This document shows positions 33,226 through 41,056 of a DNA stretch of 64,000 nucleotides, one piece after another. The notes beneath the pieces are model-generated. The model searched no databases. It saw nothing but the letters and a program-made list of their open reading frames with translations, and was not told the DNA's origin. The stretch comes from Streptomyces hydrogenans. Its GTDB lineage: Bacteria > Actinomycetota > Actinomycetes > Streptomycetales > Streptomycetaceae. The stretch spans positions 1 to 64,000 of the forward strand of contig NZ_BNBS01000041.1 of NCBI RefSeq assembly GCF_014656075.1. Reading direction: 5' to 3'. Both the position numbers and the translations under genes were made by a program. Each line of letters starts with the position of its first letter. The first letter of the stretch is position 1.

Positions 33226-33504
33226 TCAGCAGCCGCCGGCGACCGCCGGGATGATGGAGACTCCCGCGCCGTCCGGCGTCGCGGTCTCCAGGCCCTGCTC
33301 GAAGCGGACGTCGTCGTCGTTGACGTAGACGTTCACGAAGCGGCGCAGCTTGCCCTGGTCGTCCAGGACGCGGGCGGCGATGCCGGTGTGGTTCTTCTCC
33401 AGGTCGGCGATGACCTCGGCGAGGGTGCCGCCCTCGGCGGGGACCTCGGCCTGGCCGCCGGTGTAGGTGCGGAGGATGGTGGGGATGCGGACGTTCACGG
33501 CCAT
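33226..33504 (-). CDS. MoaD/ThiS-family sulfur-carrier protein (CysO-like)
   Basis: 92 aa ubiquitin-fold protein: MAVNVRIPTILRTYTGG at the start and IIPAVAGGC at the end. Sulfur carriers work as a thiocarboxylate on a C-terminal Gly-Gly. Here a cysteine follows GG, so the chain must be trimmed or the terminal Cys is functional. The mycobacterial CysO, which donates sulfide for cysteine synthesis and ends in GG, is the closest named relative I can suggest. The gene lies 18 nt after thrC. Confidence 0.85.
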   Translation of the reverse strand: MAVNVRIPTILRTYTGGQAEVPAEGGTLAEVIADLEKNHTGIAARVLDDQGKLRRFVNVYVNDDDVRFEQGLETATPDGAGVSIIPAVAGGC

Positions 33505-33522
33505 GGTGGCTTCACAGACCTT

Positions 33523-34833
33523 TCAGTGGGCCAGGCCCGCGTCGCGGAACGCGTCCAGGCTCGGGCGGATGGTGGCGGTCGCCTGAGAACTGTCGGCCAC
33601 GGCGTCCAGGGTCTTGAGCCCGTCGCCGGTGTTGAGGACGACGGTGGTGAGCTCCGGGTCGATGAGACCGGCCTCGACGAGCTTGCGGGTCACGCCGACG
33701 GTCACGCCGCCCGCGGTCTCGGCGAAGATGCCCTCGGTCCGGGCGAGCAGCTTGATCGCGTCGACGACCTGCTCGTCGTTCACGTCCTCCACGGCGCCGC
33801 CGGTGCGGCGGGCGATGTCGAGGACGTAGGGGCCGTCGGCCGGGTTGCCGATCGCGAGGGACTTGGCGATGGTGTTCGGCTTCTGCGGGCGGACCACGTC
33901 GTGGCCGGCCTTGAAGGCGGTGGAGACCGGGGAGCAGCCCTCGGCCTGGGCGCCGAAGATCTTGTACGGCTTGTCCTCGACGAGACCGAGCTTGATGAGC
34001 TCCTGCAGACCCTTGTCGATCTTGGTGAGCTGGGAGCCGGAGGCGATCGGGATGACGAGCTGGTCGGGGATGACCCAGCCGAGCTGCTCGCAGATCTCGT
34101 ACGCGAGCGTCTTGGAGCCCTCGCCGTAGTACGGGCGGAGGTTGACGTTCACGAAGCCCCAGCCCTCGCCGAGCGGGTCGCCGATGAGCTCCGAGCAGAA
34201 GCGGTTGACGTCGTCGTAGTTGCCCTCGATGGCGACGAGGTCGCCGCCGTAGACACCGGCCATGACGACCTTGCCCTGCTCCAGGTCGTGCGGGATGAAC
34301 ACGCAGGAGCGGAAGCCGGCGCGGGCGGCGGCGGCGCCGACGGCGCCGGCCAGGTTGCCGGTGGAGGAGCAGGAGAGGGTGGTGAAGCCGAAGGCGCGGG
34401 CGGCCTCGATGGCCTGGGCGACGACCCGGTCCTTGAAGGAGTGGGTCGGGTTGCCCGAGTCGTCCTTGACGAAGAGCTTGCCGGGGGCGACGCCGATCTC
34501 GCGGGCGAGGTTGTCGGCCTTGACGAGCGGGGTCCAGCCGGGGTTCAGGTTCGGCTTCTCGGCGACGTCGGCGGGGACGGGCAGCAGGGGCGCGTACCGC
34601 CAGATGTTCGCGGGGCCGGCCTCGATCTGCTTGCGCAGCGCCTCGGGGTCGCCGAGCGGCAGCTCGTAGGCGACTTCGAGGGGGCCGAAGCAGAGTTCGC
34701 AGGCGAAGATCGGGCCGAGGGCGAAGACCTGGCCGCATTCGCGACAGGAAAGGCCGGACGCGGGGCCGAGATCGATGGTGGGGGCAGTGGCGTCAGCAGC
34801 GGCGGTTGCGGGTGCGACGGTGTTTACAGCCAT
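33523..34833 (-). CDS. thrC: Threonine synthase
   Basis: Converts O-phosphohomoserine to threonine. 436 aa. The PLP lysine is in DDSGNPTHSFKDR; the phosphate loop is SCSSTGNLAGAVG. An N-terminal zinc-ribbon-like pair, SCRECG and ACELCFG, precedes the catalytic domain, as in many actinobacterial homologues. The ATG at 34833 gives the usual N-terminus; the upstream in-frame sequence is a riboswitch leader, so the longer frame is not used. Regulated by a SAM-I riboswitch. Confidence 0.95.
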   Translation of the reverse strand: MAVNTVAPATAAADATAPTIDLGPASGLSCRECGQVFALGPIFACELCFGPLEVAYELPLGDPEALRKQIEAGPANIWRYAPLLPVPADVAEKPNLNPGWTPLVKADNLAREIGVAPGKLFVKDDSGNPTHSFKDRVVAQAIEAARAFGFTTLSCSSTGNLAGAVGAAAARAGFRSCVFIPHDLEQGKVVMAGVYGGDLVAIEGNYDDVNRFCSELIGDPLGEGWGFVNVNLRPYYGEGSKTLAYEICEQLGWVIPDQLVIPIASGSQLTKIDKGLQELIKLGLVEDKPYKIFGAQAEGCSPVSTAFKAGHDVVRPQKPNTIAKSLAIGNPADGPYVLDIARRTGGAVEDVNDEQVVDAIKLLARTEGIFAETAGGVTVGVTRKLVEAGLIDPELTTVVLNTGDGLKTLDAVADSSQATATIRPSLDAFRDAGLAH

Positions 34834-34852
34834 GGAGGCGAGGCCCTTTCTC

Positions 34853-35043
34853 CTCATCTTTCCCATGACGAATTTTTCGCCATGAGACGGATTTGGCACC
34901 TTCCCTAGCCGGTGGCCTCGCGCAAACAAGCTGCGCCCGTCAGGGCTCCACCTGGGGTGGTGGCCGGGAGACGGGTGGGCGAGAACCGACTGGAGGGTTG
35001 CCGGGGCTTCAACGGGCCGTATCCCTCTGCCCCTCTGGATGAG
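34853..35043 (-). promoter_or_regulatory. SAM-I (S-box) riboswitch upstream of thrC
   Basis: Read leftward, the leader has the S-box landmarks in order: P1 5' strand CTCATC, CAGAGGGGCAGAGGGA, ACGGCCCGTTGAAGCCCC, GGCAACCCTCC, a variable arm, GGTGCCAAATCC, GGGAAAGATGAG ending with the P1 3' strand. P1 pairs 35043-35038 with 34858-34853. It ends 20 nt before the thrC start, so it may act on translation initiation. Confidence 0.9.
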
Positions 35044-35079
35044 CGGTATTCGATTGTGAGACGCGGGTGGCACCCCGAC

Positions 35080-36108
35080 ATGCATCGGGCATCCGCGTTG
35101 TTCAAGACTGTAACCGAAGGCTTCGAAGGTGGAGACGGTCGTCCGATCCGCGAGATGGAGATCACGTTGCTGGAAGAAGTGGAGCGCTGGCTGTCCCGGC
35201 GGTCCTGGTCCGTGTCCGACCGGCCCCTGGAGCGGGTGCTCGCCGCCAAGCGGGGGACGACGGTCAGCGTGGTGCTGCCCGCGCTGAACGAGGAGGCGAC
35301 CGTCGGGGACATCGTCCGGGCGATCCGGCGCGAGCTGATGACCGAGGAGGTGCCGCTGGTGGACGAGCTGGTGGTGATCGACTCGGGCTCCACGGACCGC
35401 ACGGCCGAGGTCGCCGCGGCGGCCGGGGCGCGCGTGGTCTCCCGCGACGGCATACTCCCCCGGATCCCGGCGGTGCCCGGCAAGGGCGAGGTCCTGTGGC
35501 GGTCACTCATGGTGACCAGTGGGGACGTGGTCTGCTTCGTGGACGCGGACCTGCGGGACTTCTCCGCGGACTTCGTGACGGGCATCGTGGGCCCGCTGCT
35601 GACCGACCCGGACGTGGAGTTCGTCAAGGCGATGTACGACCGCCCCTTCGGCGACACCCCAGGTCAGGGTGGTCGCGTGACGGAACTGGTGGCCCGCCCG
35701 CTGCTCAACCTGCACTGGCCGCGGCTGGCCGGCTTCGTCCAGCCGCTGGGCGGGGAGTACGCGGCGCGGCGCTCGCTGCTCGAACGGCTCCCCTTCCCGG
35801 TCGGTTACGGAGTGGAGCTGGGCCTGCTCGTCGACGCGCTGCACACGGTGGGCCTGGACGCGCTGGCGCAGGTGGACGTCGGGGTGCGCAAGCACCGGCA
35901 CCAGGACGGGCAGGCGCTGGGCCGGATGGCGGCGGCGATCTACCGGACGGCGCAGCTGCGGCTCTCCCGGGGCCATCTGGTCCGCCCCCGCCTGACCCAG
36001 TTCGAGCGCGGCGAGGCCGGCTTCGAGCCCCGCACGTACGCGGTGGACACGGAGGAGCGCCCCCCGATGGCCGAGATCACGGAGTACGCGCACCGCCGCG
36101 TGGCGTAG
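35080..36108 (+). CDS. gpgS: Glucosyl-3-phosphoglycerate synthase
   Basis: GT-A fold family 81 glycosyltransferase that joins glucose from a nucleotide sugar to 3-phosphoglycerate, first step to glucosylglycerate or methylglucose polysaccharide. 342 aa from this ATG. Nucleotide-binding VVLPALNEEATVGDIV, metal-binding Asp-x-Asp in VCFVDADLRDF, and GGEYAARRSLLERLPFPVGYG are family landmarks. An ATG at 35155 (MEITLLEEVERW) is an alternative start close to the usual N-terminus. The last codons begin a 36-bp tandem repeat that runs past the stop. Confidence 0.88.
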   Translation: MHRASALFKTVTEGFEGGDGRPIREMEITLLEEVERWLSRRSWSVSDRPLERVLAAKRGTTVSVVLPALNEEATVGDIVRAIRRELMTEEVPLVDELVVIDSGSTDRTAEVAAAAGARVVSRDGILPRIPAVPGKGEVLWRSLMVTSGDVVCFVDADLRDFSADFVTGIVGPLLTDPDVEFVKAMYDRPFGDTPGQGGRVTELVARPLLNLHWPRLAGFVQPLGGEYAARRSLLERLPFPVGYGVELGLLVDALHTVGLDALAQVDVGVRKHRHQDGQALGRMAAAIYRTAQLRLSRGHLVRPRLTQFERGEAGFEPRTYAVDTEERPPMAEITEYAHRRVA

Positions 36109-36213
36109 GACGGCGGGGAACACGCGCACCGCCGCGCGGCGGGGGACGGCGGGGAACACGCGCACCGCCGCGTGGCGTAGGACGGCGGGGAGCACGCGCA
36201 CCGCCGCGTGGCG
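36080..36213 (+). repeat. 36-bp tandem repeat, four copies, starting in the gpgS 3' end
   Basis: Units begin with ACGCGCACCGCCGCG at 36086, 36122, 36158 and 36194, exactly 36 bp apart. The first unit encodes the GpgS C-terminus EYAHRRVA; later units continue past the stop codon in the same frame. Confidence 0.92.
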
Positions 36214-36254
36214 CAACGCCCGCAGATGATGCGCTTTGCCTACATTGCCCTTTT

Positions 36255-36728
36255 ATGCGCTTCGTACGATCTCACCCCGCCCGCCTGCTCGCGGCGGGCC
36301 TGCTCGCCGCGGGCACGCTCTCGCTGACGGCGGCGGCCGGACCGGCCGCCGCCGATGTCGTCGAACCGAACGTCAGCGGGCTCGCCCACCCGAACGCCTC
36401 CTTCACCGACGACCTCACCGAGACCCTCGACGACGCCGACTACGCGGGCGACGCGAAGACGGACCCGGACCCGACGGCCCCGGAGTCCGGCGGCCCGGCC
36501 GCGGAGCCGGCCCCCGGGCCCACCGACCCGGCCCCCTCGCCCTCCGTGACCACCCCCGCGCCCCCGGCCCCCGGTCCCGGCCCCGTCCACGGCGGCACGG
36601 GCGGCGGCGGCTCGATGGCCGGGACCGGCGCCGGCGGCGAGCGGCGGGCGCTGCTCGGCGCGCTCGCCGTCGTCCTCGGGGCGACGGGCCTGGTCGCGAG
36701 GGCGGCGATGCGCGGCCACCGCGGCTGA
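36255..36728 (+). CDS. Small secreted, C-terminally anchored Pro-rich protein
   Basis: 157 aa. Sec signal peptide (1 to about 33, with LLAAGLLAAGTLSLTAAAG), an acidic segment, a Pro/Ala/Thr-rich linker (about 78-115), Gly-rich hinge, then a terminal hydrophobic helix (LLGALAVVLGATGLVA) and basic end, as in membrane- or wall-anchored proteins. No catalytic domain is recognised. TACATT ends 8 nt before the ATG and there is no ribosome site, so translation is probably leaderless. Confidence 0.75.
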   Translation: MRFVRSHPARLLAAGLLAAGTLSLTAAAGPAAADVVEPNVSGLAHPNASFTDDLTETLDDADYAGDAKTDPDPTAPESGGPAAEPAPGPTDPAPSPSVTTPAPPAPGPGPVHGGTGGGGSMAGTGAGGERRALLGALAVVLGATGLVARAAMRGHRG

Positions 36729-36854
36729 CGGAGGCGCCCGGGCCCCGCGGCCGACGCGGCGGACGCGGCTGACCTGCGGCGACGCAGCGTGGCCGGAAGC
36801 ACCCGTCTCGTATACGTACGTTTGAGCGTTTACGGGACGGGCTAGGTTCGCCAC

Positions 36855-38303
36855 ATGGCTTCCGTACTCGTGGCATCGAACCGAGGGCCCGTCTCGTACA
36901 CGCTCGGTGACGACGGCACGCTCTCCTCCCGCAGGGGCGGCGGCGGCCTCGTCTCCGGCCTGAGCGCCGTGGACTCGCAGGACAGCCTCTGGGTGTGCGC
37001 GGCGCTCGACGACGGCGACCGGGAGGCCGTCCGGCGCGGGGTCGCCGAGCCCGGCGTGCGGATGCTCGACATCGACCCGGAGGTGTACGCCGACGCGTAC
37101 AACGGCATCGCGAACTCGGTGCTGTGGTTCCTCCACCACCAGCTGTACGACATCCCGCGCGAGCCCGTCTTCGACGCGGCCTTCCGCCGCCGCTGGGCCG
37201 CCTACCGCGCCTACAACCGCGCCTTCGCCGAGGCCCTGGCCGCCGAGGCCGCCGAGGGCGCGTCAGTCCTGGTGCAGGACTACCACCTGGCCCTGGTCCC
37301 CGGGATGCTCCGCGAGCTGCGCCCCGACCTCAGGATCGGACACTTCACGCACACGCCGTGGGTGTCGTCGGCGTACCTGCGGATGGTGCCGGACGACATC
37401 GTCGAGGAGCTGCTCTGGGGCATGCTCGGCGCGGACGAGCTGGGCTTCCACACCTGGGGATGGGCGTCCTGCTTCATCAGCTGCTTCCAGCAGCGCGAGG
37501 ACTCCACCGGCACGGCGCAGGGCCTCTGGCCGAGCGGCGACCCCTGGTACGGGGTGGAGTGGCGCCGCCACGACACCGGGAAGGGCCGCACCCGGGTCCG
37601 GGTGTACGCGCTCGGCGTCGACGGCGACGACCTGCGGGCCCTCGCCCACCGCCCCCAGGTGGACGACCGGCTGGCCCGGCTCCGCGAGGAGGTCGGCGAC
37701 CGCAAGACCATCGTCCGCGTCGACCGCACCGAGCTGTCGAAGAACATCCTCCGCGGCCTCCTCGCCTACCGGGAGCTGCTCACGGAGCACCCCGAGTGGC
37801 ACGACCGGGTCGTCCACCTGGCCTCCGCCTACCCGTCCCGGCAGGACCTGGAGTCCTACCGCGCGTACACGGCTTCGGTGGTCGAGCTGGCCGAGGAGAT
37901 CAACGCCGAGTTCGGCACGGCCGACTGGCAGCCGGTCCTGGTCTCCGTCGAGGACGACTTCACCCGCTCCCTCGCCGCCTACCGCCTGGCCGACGTGGCC
38001 CTGGTGAACCCGGTCCGCGACGGCATGAACCTGGTGGCGAAGGAGATACCCGTGGTCTCCGACGCGGGCTGCGCCCTGGTGCTTTCGACCGGCGCGGGCG
38101 CCCACCGCGAGCTGGGGAAGGACGCGCTGACCGTCGACCCCTTCGACGTCACGGGCACCGCCGAGGCCCTGCACGCGGCCCTCACCATGCCGGACGCCGA
38201 GCGCGCCGAGCGCACCGAGCGGCTGGCCGAGGCCGCCACCGCCCTCCCCCCGCAGCGCTGGTTCCTGGACCAGCTCGAAGCACTGCGGGACCCGTCCGAC
38301 TGA
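36855..38303 (+). CDS. otsA: Trehalose-6-phosphate synthase
   Basis: GT20 glycosyltransferase making trehalose-6-phosphate from a nucleotide glucose and glucose-6-phosphate. 482 aa. N-terminal LVASNRGPVSY glucose-6-P loop, VLVQDYHLALVPGML, and NPVRDGMNLVAKE at the donor site are family signatures. TAGGTT ends 6 nt before ATG with TTGAGC further upstream, so a leaderless transcript is likely. The phosphatase otsB converges from the other strand rather than sharing its operon. Confidence 0.94.
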   Translation: MASVLVASNRGPVSYTLGDDGTLSSRRGGGGLVSGLSAVDSQDSLWVCAALDDGDREAVRRGVAEPGVRMLDIDPEVYADAYNGIANSVLWFLHHQLYDIPREPVFDAAFRRRWAAYRAYNRAFAEALAAEAAEGASVLVQDYHLALVPGMLRELRPDLRIGHFTHTPWVSSAYLRMVPDDIVEELLWGMLGADELGFHTWGWASCFISCFQQREDSTGTAQGLWPSGDPWYGVEWRRHDTGKGRTRVRVYALGVDGDDLRALAHRPQVDDRLARLREEVGDRKTIVRVDRTELSKNILRGLLAYRELLTEHPEWHDRVVHLASAYPSRQDLESYRAYTASVVELAEEINAEFGTADWQPVLVSVEDDFTRSLAAYRLADVALVNPVRDGMNLVAKEIPVVSDAGCALVLSTGAGAHRELGKDALTVDPFDVTGTAEALHAALTMPDAERAERTERLAEAATALPPQRWFLDQLEALRDPSD

Positions 38304-38311
38304 CGTCCCCC

Positions 38312-38354
38312 GAGGGCGGTGCGGCGGGGCGCTCAGTCCCGCCGCACCGCCCTC
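38312..38354. terminator. Bidirectional terminator overlapping the 3' end of otsB
   Basis: Perfect 17-bp stem GAGGGCGGTGCGGCGGG / CCCGCCGCACCGCCCTC with a 9-nt loop. Its right arm lies in the last codons of otsB, so one hairpin serves otsA and is partly coding for otsB. Confidence 0.85.
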
Positions 38355-39175
38355 GCCAGTTCCCCGAGGAACGCGACGACGCCCGACGGCCCGTCCACGG
38401 AGAGGTCCGCGCGCTCCGCCAGCTCCGGGACCTCGGCGGAGCCGGAGCAGACCAGGAGGCCCGGGAGGCCGTCGCCGCGCAGCTTCTCGACGGCCGCGAA
38501 GGCCGGCAGGTCGCCCAGGTCGTCGCCCGCGTACAGCACGGACCCCGCGCCCTTCTCCCGTACGAACTCCGCCAGCGCCACGCCCTTGTCCATGCCCGGG
38601 GGCCGGAGCTCCAGGACGAGCCGGCCCGGCTCCAGGACCAGGCCGTGCGCGGCGGCCAGGTCGCCGAGGGGCCCCTTGAGCGCGTCGAAGGCGCCTTCGG
38701 GGTCCTGGGCGCGGCGGGTGTGGACGGCGACCGCGCGGCCCTTCTCCTCGATCCAGACGCCGGGCCAGGCGCCGTGCCGGTCGAGGAAGCCGGGGAGTTC
38801 GGCGCGGACGGAGGCGACGCCCGGGTGCGGGGCGGCGGCCGTGACGGTGCCGGTGACGGCGTCCCAGCGTTCGGCGCCGTAGTGGCCGAGGACGGTGAGG
38901 TGGTCCAGGCCGGGCACTCCGGCGAGTCCGCCGTGGCGGACGGCGACCCCGGCGGGCCGGCCGGTCACGATGACGACGGCGGCCAGGCGTGGCGCGAGGG
39001 CGGCGAGGGCGGGGACGGCGCCGGGGTGGGCGCGGGCCCGCTCGGGGTCGGGGACGATCTCGGCGAGCGTCCCGTCGAAGTCGAGGGCGACGACGGCCTC
39101 GGAAGGACGCGCGAGGAGCGCGTCCAGACCGTCGCGGCCGGCGGGTGTGGCCGGGTGCGGAAGGCTGCTGACCAT
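38333..39175 (-). CDS. otsB: Trehalose-6-phosphate phosphatase
   Basis: 280 aa HAD hydrolase: nucleophile motif VALDFDGTLAEI (near 30), VIVTGRPAGV (motif II), and the C-terminal acidic motif YAGDDLGDLPAF. Dephosphorylates trehalose-6-phosphate made by OtsA. The ATG at 39175 is used; the longer open frame upstream is a shadow of other genes. The terminal residues ARAVRRD are encoded in a transcription-terminator arm. Confidence 0.92.
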   Translation of the reverse strand: MVSSLPHPATPAGRDGLDALLARPSEAVVALDFDGTLAEIVPDPERARAHPGAVPALAALAPRLAAVVIVTGRPAGVAVRHGGLAGVPGLDHLTVLGHYGAERWDAVTGTVTAAAPHPGVASVRAELPGFLDRHGAWPGVWIEEKGRAVAVHTRRAQDPEGAFDALKGPLGDLAAAHGLVLEPGRLVLELRPPGMDKGVALAEFVREKGAGSVLYAGDDLGDLPAFAAVEKLRGDGLPGLLVCSGSAEVPELAERADLSVDGPSGVVAFLGELARAVRRD

Positions 39176-39249
39176 GGGACCGACCCTACCGACGTGAGCG
39201 CGCCGCGTCAGCGTGGCCGGACTCACCCGGGCGGCGGCCCGCGGGGGGT

Positions 39250-39507
39250 TTACCTCCGGCGTTCCCTCTCCTCCCGGACCCGGCGCAGGCGGTTGACCGT
39301 GACGGGGTCGTGGGCGAGGGCGCGGGGGTCGTCGAGGAGCGCGTTGAGGAGCTGGTAGTAGCGGGTCGGCGAGAGGCCGAGGCCCTCGCGGACGGCCCGC
39401 TCCTTGGCACCGGGGCCGGGCCAGGAGCGGCGCTCGACGGCGAGCACGGCCCGCTCCCGCTCCCCCAGTTCGGAGGGGTCGGTCCCGGGCGCGTGCTCTT
39501 CGGTCAT
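39250..39507 (-). CDS. DUF3263 family small helix-turn-helix-like protein
   Basis: 85 aa. LGERERAVLAVERRSWPGPGAK followed by EGLGLSPTRYYQLLNALLDDP is the DUF3263 signature, a sigma-70 region-4-like helix-turn-helix found only in actinobacteria. Likely binds DNA or RNA polymerase; exact role unknown. Monocistronic. Confidence 0.85.
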   Translation of the reverse strand: MTEEHAPGTDPSELGERERAVLAVERRSWPGPGAKERAVREGLGLSPTRYYQLLNALLDDPRALAHDPVTVNRLRRVREERERRR

Positions 39508-39531
39508 ACGACCAACCTATTACCCGGCGGT

Positions 39532-40803
39532 CTACTCCGCCGCCTCCGCCGTCGTGGCCGTGCGGGCGATGGCGCCGAGCACGTCGGCGGGGCGGCCGGC
39601 GGGGGTGACGGCCTTGCCGATGTCCTGCTTGATGGTCTCGCTGACCTTGGCCCAGGACGTCTTGCCGACCGGCGGGAGCTGGGCGGTGGGCAGCGCCTTG
39701 AGGAACTCGCGCAGACCGGCGTGCTCGGTCGCGGTCTCCATGCGGGAGGAGGCGCTGACGGTGACGGGCAGCAGGTCGTTGTCGCCGGCGAACTTGAGCA
39801 CGTTCTCGTCGCTGAAGACGAAGTCGAGGAAGGTGCCGATCTCCTTGCGGTGGCCGTTCTGCTTGAAGCCCATGATCCAGTCGGCGACGCCCATGGTGGC
39901 CCGGGCGGGGCCGTCGATGCCGGGGAGCGGGGCCTGGCCGACCTTGACGCCCTGCTTGGCGGCCTCCTGGACGAGGGAGGGGTGGCCGTTGAGCATGCCG
40001 ACCTCGCCGCGCGCGAAGGCGGCGAAGGCGGCCTTGCGGTTGAGCTTGCCGGGGGCGATGGGGCCGGTGAGGCCCTGGCCGACCAGCTCGTCCTTGAGCC
40101 AGGTGAAGGTCTCGGTGTTGGCCTCGGAGGCGATGGCGTACCGGTCGGAGTCGTCGGTCCAGCCGCCCCCGCCGGCGAGCAGCCACATCAGGGACTCGGC
40201 CTGCGCCTCCTCCGGGCCGAGGGGGAGGGCGAAGGGGGTGCGGACGCCCTCCTCCTTGAGCTTCTTCGCGGCCTCGGCCAGCTCGTCCCAGGTGGTGGGG
40301 GGCTTGAGCCCGGCCTTGTCGAAGAGGTCGGCGTTGTAGAAGAGCGGTCGGGTGGAGGCGACGAAGGGCAGGCCGTACTGGGTGCGGTCGTTCTCGCCGG
40401 CCTCGGCGAGCGCCGGGAGGAAGTTGGCCTGCACAGGGATGGAGAGCAGGTCGTCGGCCGAGTAGAGCTGTCCGGCGGCGGCGTAGTCGGCGTAGGCGCC
40501 GATCTGGGCGACGTCGGGGGCCTGGCCGGCCTTCACCATCTCGGCGACCTTGCGGTCGACGTCGTCCCAGGACTCGACCTGGACCTGCACCTTGATGCCC
40601 GGGTGGCCGGCCTGGAAGGCGGCGACGAGTTCGTCCCAGTACTTCTTGGTGGTGTTGCCGCCGGTGAGGTCGTAGTCGGCGGCGACCAGGCGCAGGGTCA
40701 CGTCGCCGCCGTCACCGCCGAGGGTGCCGCAGCCGGCGACCGTGGCGGTCAGGCCCAGGGCGGCGGCGGCCGCGGTCAGTCCAAGGAATCGTCGCCGCTC
40801 CAC
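39532..40803 (-). CDS. Sugar ABC-transporter-type solute-binding lipoprotein
   Basis: 423 aa from the GTG at 40803 (AGGTGG 8 nt upstream). Twin-arginine-like RRRFLGL, hydrophobic stretch and lipobox TVAGC make it a Tat-type lipoprotein. The body is a family-1 extracellular solute-binding protein (AFQAGHPGIKVQVQVESWDD, YADYAAAGQLY, WIMGFKQNG). No permease or ATPase genes are adjacent, so it must share transport parts encoded elsewhere. It is divergent from nagKA across a DasR box, which points to an amino-sugar or chito-oligosaccharide ligand. Confidence 0.87.
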   Translation of the reverse strand: MERRRFLGLTAAAAALGLTATVAGCGTLGGDGGDVTLRLVAADYDLTGGNTTKKYWDELVAAFQAGHPGIKVQVQVESWDDVDRKVAEMVKAGQAPDVAQIGAYADYAAAGQLYSADDLLSIPVQANFLPALAEAGENDRTQYGLPFVASTRPLFYNADLFDKAGLKPPTTWDELAEAAKKLKEEGVRTPFALPLGPEEAQAESLMWLLAGGGGWTDDSDRYAIASEANTETFTWLKDELVGQGLTGPIAPGKLNRKAAFAAFARGEVGMLNGHPSLVQEAAKQGVKVGQAPLPGIDGPARATMGVADWIMGFKQNGHRKEIGTFLDFVFSDENVLKFAGDNDLLPVTVSASSRMETATEHAGLREFLKALPTAQLPPVGKTSWAKVSETIKQDIGKAVTPAGRPADVLGAIARTATTAEAAE

Positions 40804-41012
40804 GGCTTCATCCACCTTTTGCTCGTCATTGAGCAGCAGTGAGCTGCACATACATCCGGGGTACATCCGGGCAGGGGCCGAAAGTCTCCCCCACCCCCGG
40901 GCAAGAGGTCTACACCACTCAGGTATCACTTCCGCAACTCCGGGGGGCCCTTCGCCACAAACCCCCCACACCGGGGGGCCCGAATTTGTATCCGAGCGCA
41001 ACAATCCTCGGC

Positions 41013-41028
41013 AGTGGACTAGACCTTT
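41013..41028. promoter_or_regulatory. DasR box (dre) in the nagKA promoter region
   Basis: AGTGGACTAGACCTTT matches the dre consensus at about 13 of 16 positions. It lies 28 bp before nagK and 210 bp before the divergent binding-protein gene. Confidence 0.85.
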
Positions 41029-41056
41029 AGGGCGGTCTCGCGCGAGACTGTCCTCC

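Noticed and set aside
36080..36213. CRISPR-like array
   Set aside because: Repeats are contiguous with no spacers and derive from the gpgS coding end.
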